A stretch of 51,673 bases of DNA from Archangiaceae bacterium (GTDB taxonomy: Bacteria > Myxococcota > Myxococcia > Myxococcales > Myxococcaceae): positions 1 through 51,673 of the forward strand of contig JAACJQ010000422.1 of NCBI GenBank assembly GCA_016879935.1, written 5' to 3'. How positions within the stretch are numbered: position 1 is the stretch's first letter; every line of letters starts with the position of its first letter. The translations under genes were made by a program, and so were the position numbers. Under the pieces are notes generated by a model, which did no database searches, was not told the origin of the DNA, and worked only from the letters and a program-made list of their open reading frames with translations. Positions 46,401-51,673 of this stretch are shown here, one piece after another.

Positions 46401-47304
46401 CGACCCGAACAACTTCTGGCGCTCGCCCGACAAGTGGGGCCCGTACACGGTGGCGGTGACGAAGAGCTTCGACTTCTTCGGCGACGTGATGATGATGCCC
46501 GAGCCCGGCCCGTACGATCTCGAGACGCAGCCCGACGGCCGCGACCTCTACGTGATGGACGAGTTCTGGGACCGGCCGAAGTTCACGCTCGGCCTCGGTG
46601 AAGCGCGCTACTTCGAGACGAGCTGGGAATATGACTCGGGCTACTTCTGGTACGAGCGCGTGCACCACGTCGGCAGCTTCAACGACAAGGTGTCGGCGAT
46701 GATGTTGATGTTCGACTCCGAGACGTACTTCCTCGGCAAAGACGTGGCGGCCGACTCGCGGCAGTACGCGATCAACTACTGGCGCATCTTCCCCAGGCAG
46801 ATCCTCGATCTCTTCGGAGCGGCGATGACCGACCGGTTCGATCGCATCGGGCCCATCTATGACGGCACGAAGTTCGTCACGCGGCCCATCTCGGGCACCA
46901 TCACCATTCCGCCGATGGGCCAGGCCGCGGTCGACCCGAAGCTGGGCTTCACGCTGCAGCTGTGGATGACGGTGCTCGGCAACGCGCTGATTCCCGCGAC
47001 GTACGATCAGACGTTCTCGAACTCGTCGCGGCTGTGGCTGCAGGGCACGGGGCAGACCGTGACGAGCACGCTGCCGACCGTCACCTTCGACGACCCGTTC
47101 AGCGGCAAGACGTTCGTCGCCATCAGCTACAAGGTCGGCATTCTCGAGACCGGCATGGCGGCGCGCATGATCTCCCGCGCGAACGAGCTCAAGGCGAAGG
47201 TGGTGCCGGGCGACGCAGCCACCGAGACGCCGCTCAAGCAGTACATCGAGCTGCTCGAGTCGCAGCGCACCGTCACCGATACCTACGGCGGCGGCGTCTT
47301 CTGA
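43480..47304 (+). CDS. giant zincin-type metalloprotease lipoprotein
   Basis: The product is 1274 residues. MKRALLCLAAVVVSC is a lipoprotein signal. About 690 residues of unrecognised sequence precede HEVGHTLGLRHNFAGS (His695 onwards), the extended zinc motif HExxHxxGxxH of metzincins. A Met-turn candidate, SSIMDYG, lies about 70 residues later (Met767). Further conserved-looking segments are NYPKTYWDLRTANG and RYDKAALKFGYGNL. The layout resembles large zinc-dependent metalloproteases of the DUF4953/DUF5117 type, though that name is from memory. It would act in the periplasm or on the cell surface. Translational coupling to the barrel protein suggests they work together, for example barrel-assisted display. 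Confidence 0.85.
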   Translation: MKRALLCLAAVVVSCGTPVQPRSTVQHDAIAKSDLEGVWYFRQTVVGVPFATGFTFPGEQGENEMEKIVWDIQENTLIARRAYEFVRGSEKGQEPFASGADRRYQGAPVAAFKITSHFDVIREYNASTGEEYDKLIESQERKWFERKFIRVDWSKNEVTNFNFLADWTSPAIQPIKQDAVPYYVSDPNDPDAFRIERTGEEQATYLEVTQKIVASPETVTFEDGTSFPLCWLEYSTSDCASQEIRVRNAFRRVLPSDYEPRVYDDKDMERFGYFSTERRSYNRQYGLTETGRERFINRHNQWWHSLSTKRCQLDVHCGDTSPGVRCVTELPTATVESDGKVTGFCSLPYAVRNRADPSDPSSTDLGARPIVYYLNQGFPEDLKGAAKELERQYDVIFKGVVESLQGRPAVGQAFVMCVNNPVKEGDPAVCGQPGTTVRIGDIRFNMLYWVDEPVSAGLLGYGPNSNDAETGETVASSAFVYGAQIDTYSAMARDIVRLVNGELRPDQFVEGVNVKEWLAGQQYGRRRTFSQAEVDEMARSMDVAWTKGLPKTPRMTKGSAKQLKQQMATRAQALAATQVLGGQAGQTTQRLMKLRGSDLERKLVTPEVLVAHRQDPRTPVTKGLLERMSPLTRYTPSQHRLQQAQRRRLGAHGVDLAEATLNDAVLGFALGQKGADPQVVWKRIREQVFLSTALHEVGHTLGLRHNFAGSYDPMNYPKTYWDLRTANGTKQPKPRYLDPESDAELQGVTVANGLKAGITEFMQSSIMDYGANFNSDIQGLGRYDKAALKFGYGNLVEVFENVKDVYLLGAVQAVNAYGDALPFLVSCDGNDYTSLHYTKLPDVVDIDRRVDVPFSQMTRKELASRCAFPDLVEVDSRDRPLVPYKFCSDEFESASTGCEAFDRGADVYEVAEAKMNDYRSYYLFDSFRRDRLSFDPWESVDRSYSRYFGSLQTMMQFYVLNRGVYAELIPDAPNDPNNFWRSPDKWGPYTVAVTKSFDFFGDVMMMPEPGPYDLETQPDGRDLYVMDEFWDRPKFTLGLGEARYFETSWEYDSGYFWYERVHHVGSFNDKVSAMMLMFDSETYFLGKDVAADSRQYAINYWRIFPRQILDLFGAAMTDRFDRIGPIYDGTKFVTRPISGTITIPPMGQAAVDPKLGFTLQLWMTVLGNALIPATYDQTFSNSSRLWLQGTGQTVTSTLPTVTFDDPFSGKTFVAISYKVGILETGMAARMISRANELKAKVVPGDAATETPLKQYIELLESQRTVTDTYGGGVF

Positions 47305-47393
47305 GCGTCGCTTCGTCGAGCGTCAGCCAGCTTCCCTGAAACCGCGACGGGCGCGGGCACATGTGCTCGCCAACTCGTCGTGGAGGGGAACAC

Positions 47394-48044
47394 ATGGCTC
47401 GGTGGCTCTGGGTGGTGATGGTGGTGGCGTGCGCAGCGCCGCAGCAGGCGCAGCAGGCGCAGCACGCACACGGCGGCGATCATCACGGCAACGCGTGGGA
47501 TCGAACGTACGCGCGAGGAACCGGGTTTCGGCTCGAGCCCAACGCGCTCTTGCAGCAGACCGCGGCCTCGCTCCCGCCAGGCGTCGCGCTCGACGTGGGC
47601 ATGGGGCAGGGCCGCAACGCACTGCACCTCGCCTCGCTTGGCTGGAAGGTGACGGGCGTCGACCCGTCGGTCGAGGGCAACCGCATCGCCCGAGAGGCCG
47701 CTGCCGCGAAGGGGCTCACGCTCGACGCCGTCGTCGGGGGCATCGAAGACTTCGACCTCGGCCGCGAGCGGTACGACCTGGTGGCCCTCATCTACGTCGG
47801 CGGCGCCGACCTGGCCGAGCGCATCATCACCGCGCTGAAGCCGGGTGGCGTCGTGGTGGTCGAGTTCTTCCACCGCGACATGGAGGCGAGCCTTGGCCAC
47901 CACATGGGCGCCTTCGAGACCCACGAGCTCGAGCGCCTCTTCCCCGGCTTCGAGGTGCTGCGCAGCGAGACCGTCGAAGACGTCGCCGACTTCGGGCTGC
48001 AGCGCTCGAAGCTCGTCAGGTTCGTCGGTCGCAAGCCGCGCTGA
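47394..48044 (+). CDS. SAM-dependent class I methyltransferase with lipoprotein signal
   Basis: The product is 216 residues. ATG 47394 has a perfect GGAGGGG five bases upstream, so the N-terminus MARWLWVVMVVACAAP is genuinely part of the protein. It has a hydrophobic core and a lipobox VVAC (Cys13). A His-rich linker follows (QHAHGGDHHG). The Rossmann fold shows motif I VALDVGMGQGRNALHLA, an acidic residue ending strand 2 (VTGVDPS, Asp90), strand 4 YDLVALIYVGG and motif KPGGVVVVEFFHRD; TehB-like methyltransferases share this profile. Export is odd because SAM is cytoplasmic; either the anchor faces inward or the enzyme has another ligand. Its stop is one base from the convergent UspA stop. 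Confidence 0.8.
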   Translation: MARWLWVVMVVACAAPQQAQQAQHAHGGDHHGNAWDRTYARGTGFRLEPNALLQQTAASLPPGVALDVGMGQGRNALHLASLGWKVTGVDPSVEGNRIAREAAAAKGLTLDAVVGGIEDFDLGRERYDLVALIYVGGADLAERIITALKPGGVVVVEFFHRDMEASLGHHMGAFETHELERLFPGFEVLRSETVEDVADFGLQRSKLVRFVGRKPR

Positions 48045-48045
48045 C

Positions 48046-48915
48046 TCAGGGGCGAACGATCAGCACGTCGTTGGTCGCGTGCGAGAGCACCCACTCGGCG
48101 ACCGACCCGACGATGAAGCTCTTGAGCGCCGTCTTGCCGTGCGTGCCCAGCACGGTGAGATCGGCGCCGAGCGACTGCGCCTCCTCGAGCACCAACGTAC
48201 GCGCGTCACCGCTGCGCACGATCGGGTGAAACTCGACGCCGGAGATCTTCTTCAGCAACGTCTTGAGCGCCTTCTCACCGTCTTTGACGAACTTCGAGCG
48301 CAGCACCGTGCGCTCGTCGGAAGTCATCGAGATGAAGTCCTCGTACGGAATCGGGGTGGCGTGAAACACGTTCACCCGCTTCGTGTCGGCCTCGAGCAGC
48401 GTCAGGCCCTGCTTCACGACCGAGAGCGCCTTGTGCGTCGGGTCGATGGCGAAGAGCGGGTGCTGGTACGAGCCGGTCACGGGGCTCTGCACCAGCAACA
48501 CCGGGTGCTCGGTCTGGCGCATCACGCGCGTGGCCGTCGAACCGACGATCAAGTCCATCACGCCACGGCGACCGTGCCGCCCGATGCAGATGACGTCGGC
48601 CTCGACCGTGTTCGCGCGCTTCATCACCTGCTGCGCGGCGTTGCCTTCGACGACGTCACCGACGAACTGGGCAGGTGAGAGCCCGCGCTCGACCGCGATC
48701 GATCGCGCCTGCGCGAGGTGCTTCTCGAGGCTGCGCTCCGAGTCGGCGATGGCCTCTTTGCGCAGCGCTCCGGGAATGTCGGCGGGCAGCACGTGGAGCA
48801 GGGTGATCTTCGCCTTCGGTGCCAACGGCAACCGCAGCGCCCGCTCGAACGCCCGCTGGGCGCCTGGTGAGAAATCGGTCGGAACCAGAATCGACGACAA
48901 GCCCTTCGATGCCAT
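48046..48915 (-). CDS. tandem universal stress protein (two UspA domains)
   Basis: The product is 289 residues. AGGAGGGG five bases upstream fixes the start at MASKGLSSILVPTDFSPGAQ. The first UspA domain ends with IGRHGRRGVMDLIVGSTATR, which fits the nucleotide-binding pattern G-x2-G-x9-G-(S/T). The second ends with LGTHGKTALKSFIVGSVAEW, also fitting, so both halves could bind ATP. Such proteins are induced by growth arrest or stress and are cytoplasmic. No regulator is adjacent. Confidence 0.93.
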   Translation of the reverse strand: MASKGLSSILVPTDFSPGAQRAFERALRLPLAPKAKITLLHVLPADIPGALRKEAIADSERSLEKHLAQARSIAVERGLSPAQFVGDVVEGNAAQQVMKRANTVEADVICIGRHGRRGVMDLIVGSTATRVMRQTEHPVLLVQSPVTGSYQHPLFAIDPTHKALSVVKQGLTLLEADTKRVNVFHATPIPYEDFISMTSDERTVLRSKFVKDGEKALKTLLKKISGVEFHPIVRSGDARTLVLEEAQSLGADLTVLGTHGKTALKSFIVGSVAEWVLSHATNDVLIVRP

Positions 48916-49030
48916 GAACCCCTCCTGAGGGCGCGGAGTGTGCCCGCGCGCTTCAGCGAGTGTCGGAAAAAGGGCGGAATCCGCCCTTCGCGCGCCGCTC
49001 GGTCGATTCCCGTGAAGGTTTCCGGGTGGG

Positions 49031-49059
49031 TTGGACACTCACCCGTCGCCCTGTATGGT
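49031..49059 (+). promoter_or_regulatory. sigma70-type promoter for the MopE-type lipoprotein
   Basis: TTGGAC (49031-49036) and TATGGT (49054-49059) are separated by exactly 17 bases, with TG before the -10 hexamer as in extended -10 promoters. It is the best promoter match in the window and lies 49 bases before the ATG. Confidence 0.5.
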
Positions 49060-49108
49060 CCCTCCCCGCTGGCGTGGCCGAGCGCCAATCGCGCAGGACA
49101 TCGTCGAC

Positions 49109-51673
49109 ATGTCGTCTGGCACTCTCGTCGTTCGTCACCTCATCGTGCTCCTCGGAGCGTCGATGCTGGCGGCGTGTCTTCAGCCCGTTCGTGAACCCGA
49201 CTGCCTGTTGGACGGGAAGTGCGAGTGCAAACAGAAGTCTGACTGCACGCCCGAGAAGGACTGCATCGGCGGCTTCTGTCGCATGCTGCCCGACGCCGGG
49301 TTGCCGGGCGACCTCGGCTGGCCCTGCGCGACGAACACCGACTGCCGTTTCGGCCCCTGTCTTCCGAAAGGCCCGGGCAACGGCCTGGTCTGCTCTGCGG
49401 CGTGCGGCGTCGACGGCGGCTTCACCTGCGAGAAGGGCTGGGAGTGCAAACAGTCGACGCTCGGCCCCGGCTTTCTCTGCGTTCCTCCCTTCCGCGCGCT
49501 CTGCAACACGTGCGTGAAAGACAGCGACTGCAACGCGGCGGGCGATCGCTGCCTCGCCCTCGACGGTGGCAGCTTCTGTGGCACCGACTGCTCGGTGGTC
49601 GCGTGCCGCGCGGGCTACTCGTGCCGGTCGCTCGCGGTCGACGGCGGCGTCGCGCGCCAATGTGTGCCCGACTCGAACTCGTGCGTCTGCAACCCGAACA
49701 CGGTGGGCCTCACGCGTTCGTGCTCGACCTCGGCGTCGCTCGGCCGCTGCTTCGGCGTCGAGACCTGCCAGCTCAACGGCACCTTCGCTTCGTGTGACGC
49801 GCTCATCGCTTCGCCCGAGGTCTGTGACGGTATCGACAACGACTGCAACGGGCTCACCGACTCCGCCGACCCGGGCCTCGACACGTCTGGCGTCGCGGGC
49901 TTTCCCAACTGCCGCAAAGGCGTGTCGTGCACCGGCAAGTACTCGTGCGGCTCGAAGGGCCCCGACGCGGGCTTTGGCTTCCTCTGCTCGGCGCCCGACC
50001 CGGTGGAGGAGCGCTGCAACGGCGTCGACGACGACTGCAACGGCACGGTGGACGACGGGCTGCGTGACTCCATGGGCCGCTACTCGAGCCCGCGTGCCTG
50101 CGGAGGCTGCAACACCGATTGCTACGTGACGCTCAACGGCCTCGAGGTCGACGCCGGCCCCGGCGCTGCCTCGTGTGTCGATCGCGCGGGTCAGTTCACC
50201 TGCGTGCCGCGGCGCTGCGCGACGGGCTTCTACCTCTTCCCCTCGGCGACCGACCCCGCCCGCTGTGAACCGGTGCCCGAGACGCAGTGCGCGCCGTGCT
50301 CCTCGAACGCCGACTGCCGCGTGCCGCTCGACGTCTGCGCGACGGTGGGAAACGATCAGGGCCGCTCGTGTCAGCAGTCGTGCGCGCCATCGAGCCAGCG
50401 CCCGAACTGCACCGGCATCGTCGGCTCGCAGGACTGCTGCCCGATGGGGAACACCTGCCAGAGCCAGGGTGGCGCGCTCGTGTGTGTGCCGACGACGAAC
50501 TCCTGCGAGTGCGCCACCGCGCGGCAGGGCTTCTCGCGCAGCTGCTTCGTCACCTCGGGCGCGTCGACCTGCGTGGGCCGTCAGCTCTGCGAAGCGACGG
50601 GCATGTACTCGACCTGCGACACCTCGATGACGACGGCCGAGCTTTGCGACGGGGCCGACAACGACTGCGATGGCGTCATCGACGACGGCTTCGTGAACAC
50701 GCGCGGCACGGGCACCTACGACTCCGACGAGCACTGCGGCATGTGCCAGAACAACTGCCGCGCCCGCTGGAGCCCGACGATTCAACACGCCATCGGTGGC
50801 TGCCGAGCAGACGGGGGCGTCGGCTGCACCATCGTTCAATGCACGACCGAGGCGGTGGGCGGAGACGGTCAGGCGTGCCGCACCAACGCCGAGTGCGCCA
50901 GCGGCACCTGCGACCCGCTCTACGCGGTGTGCGTGCGGCCGTGCTCGATGGGCTGCACCGGCAACTCGGTGTGCGTCGGCTCGTTCTGTGCTCCTCGCTG
51001 CACCAGCGACGGTCAGTGCGGCGCCAGCGGCTCGACCTGCCAGAGCTTCGACGGTGGCGTGCGCGCGTGCGCCATCACCGCGCAGTTCAACGACGTCGAT
51101 CGCGAAGAGACGAACGGCTGCGAGTGCCCGCGAATCCCCGGAGTTATCGACACGCCCGACGTGTCTGCGACCTGGCCCATCGCGGGAGATCGCTACGTCG
51201 ATCGTGACTGTGACGGCGTCGACGGCGTCGCGGCGAGCTCGGTCTTCGTCTGGGCGCAGAGCCCGAGCAGCCAGGGCACCCGCACCAACCCCTACCGCAC
51301 CATTCGCGAGGCGATCGCCAACCGCGGCACGCGCACCACCATTCTCGTCGCGCAGGGCACCTACGTGGAGCAGGTCATTCTCGAGCCCGGCATCGCGCTG
51401 CACGGCGGCTACTCGAGCGACTTCTCGCGACGCGACATCATCACCTTCCCCACGCTCATCGAGGCGCCAGAGCCCGACTTCACCACGGCCACCTTCAAGC
51501 GCGGCGCGGTGAACGCCGAGTGGCAGGTGACGCAGCCCACCATCATCAGTGGCTTCACCATTCGCGGCTACGACGTCACCTCGCGGCCGGCCTCGGGGCA
51601 GCGCGGCTTCAACAGCTACGCGATGTACGTGAACGTTCCCGGCGGGCTCACCGTGCAGAACAACCACTTCGTC
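49109..51673 (+). CDS. MopE-type Cys/Asp-rich lipoprotein with beta-helix-like C-terminal part (partial)
   Basis: The frame is open for 855 codons to the right edge. MSSGTLVVRHLIVLLGASML plus AAC is a lipoprotein signal. Cys-rich modules follow (DCTPEKDCIGGFC, NCTGIVGSQDCCPMGNTC). Three MopE-type motifs are present at about residues 237, 300 and 510: EVCDGIDNDCNGLTD, EERCNGVDDDCNGTVDDG and ELCDGADNDCDGVIDDG. These are putative Ca/Cu-binding modules common in myxobacterial surface proteins. From about 720 the sequence turns to right-handed beta-helix features (NPYRTIREAIANRG, TILVAQGTYVEQVIL, ISGFTIRGYD). Much of the C-terminus is missing. Confidence 0.85.
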   Translation, partial: MSSGTLVVRHLIVLLGASMLAACLQPVREPDCLLDGKCECKQKSDCTPEKDCIGGFCRMLPDAGLPGDLGWPCATNTDCRFGPCLPKGPGNGLVCSAACGVDGGFTCEKGWECKQSTLGPGFLCVPPFRALCNTCVKDSDCNAAGDRCLALDGGSFCGTDCSVVACRAGYSCRSLAVDGGVARQCVPDSNSCVCNPNTVGLTRSCSTSASLGRCFGVETCQLNGTFASCDALIASPEVCDGIDNDCNGLTDSADPGLDTSGVAGFPNCRKGVSCTGKYSCGSKGPDAGFGFLCSAPDPVEERCNGVDDDCNGTVDDGLRDSMGRYSSPRACGGCNTDCYVTLNGLEVDAGPGAASCVDRAGQFTCVPRRCATGFYLFPSATDPARCEPVPETQCAPCSSNADCRVPLDVCATVGNDQGRSCQQSCAPSSQRPNCTGIVGSQDCCPMGNTCQSQGGALVCVPTTNSCECATARQGFSRSCFVTSGASTCVGRQLCEATGMYSTCDTSMTTAELCDGADNDCDGVIDDGFVNTRGTGTYDSDEHCGMCQNNCRARWSPTIQHAIGGCRADGGVGCTIVQCTTEAVGGDGQACRTNAECASGTCDPLYAVCVRPCSMGCTGNSVCVGSFCAPRCTSDGQCGASGSTCQSFDGGVRACAITAQFNDVDREETNGCECPRIPGVIDTPDVSATWPIAGDRYVDRDCDGVDGVAASSVFVWAQSPSSQGTRTNPYRTIREAIANRGTRTTILVAQGTYVEQVILEPGIALHGGYSSDFSRRDIITFPTLIEAPEPDFTTATFKRGAVNAEWQVTQPTIISGFTIRGYDVTSRPASGQRGFNSYAMYVNVPGGLTVQNNHFV

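Noticed and set aside
44551-46668. 705-codon open frame on the minus strand
   Set aside because: It lies entirely opposite the zincin gene, whose catalytic motifs and signal peptide are clear.
48953-51667. 904-codon open frame on the minus strand opposite the right-edge lipoprotein
   Set aside because: It is the mirror of a GC-rich, Cys/Asp-rich plus-strand gene; composition is Ala/Arg/Val/His noise without motifs, and it runs across the promoter and upstream region of that gene.

Overview
The window is a compact stretch of high-GC chromosome from what is most likely a myxobacterium (phylum Myxococcota). Supporting signs are a membrane-anchored Hanks-type kinase with the catalytic-loop variant HRDVSPQN, several very large Cys-rich or Gly-linker lipoproteins, MopE-type Cys/Asp repeats, AgmX/PglI-like segments inside an alpha-2-macroglobulin-type protein, and a bacterial alkyl-DHAP synthase homologue. 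No rRNA, tRNA, CRISPR array, insertion sequence or prophage gene was seen. No intergenic gap reaches 300 bases; the largest is about 200 (1885-2082). Gene calls rest on reading frame, start context and motif recognition by eye; no database search was possible.

Layout. 1-501: a gene cut by the left edge and a small membrane winged-helix-like protein, both on the minus strand. 553-4101: an amidohydrolase, a bidirectional hairpin terminator, and a large repeat lipoprotein. 4277-10747: a tightly coupled seven-gene plus-strand operon (PspA, a solute-binding-like protein, a membrane/coiled-coil protein, a lipoprotein, an ABC ATPase, a short His-Asp-Gly repeat ORF, an FtsX/MacB-type permease). 10870-15175: Ser/Thr kinase, two-module AAA ATPase, small secreted protein. 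15182-20676 (minus): an alpha-2-macroglobulin-like protein divided over two overlapping genes. 20788-24639: YccF, a Gly-linker lipoprotein and a kinase-remnant membrane protein. 24760-27962 (minus): LysM lytic transglycosylase and a diguanylate cyclase. 28064-30361: Cys-rich lipoprotein and a DUF3634-like protein. 30365-36758 (minus): clpA, clpS, a release-factor-like protein, a Nudix-like/membrane fusion, and a phytase-like/GDPD lipoprotein. 36810-42083: ExbD-like protein, a short dioxygenase operon, a DUF6929-like protein, an alkyl-DHAP synthase-like flavoprotein, and an HTH/membrane/exported protein. 42245-48915: outer-membrane-type protein translationally coupled to a zincin lipoprotein, a methyltransferase with a lipoprotein signal, and a tandem UspA. 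49109 to the right edge: a MopE-type lipoprotein still open at the end of the window.

Themes. Much of the coding capacity is aimed at the cell envelope: at least eight predicted lipoproteins, membrane stress (PspA), peptidoglycan cleavage, protease and protease-inhibitor-like proteins. The most unusual objects are an 11-unit 18-bp repeat ORF locked by ATGA overlaps between an ABC ATPase and its permease; a phytase-like lipoprotein carrying a GDPD barrel whose parts appear in circularly permuted order; a degenerate Nudix domain fused to a multi-helix membrane module; and a SAM methyltransferase that appears to be exported. Genome-style features that stand out are tail-to-tail gene pairs with gaps of 0 to 6 bases, and an isoleucine codon choice that depends on the first base of the next codon.
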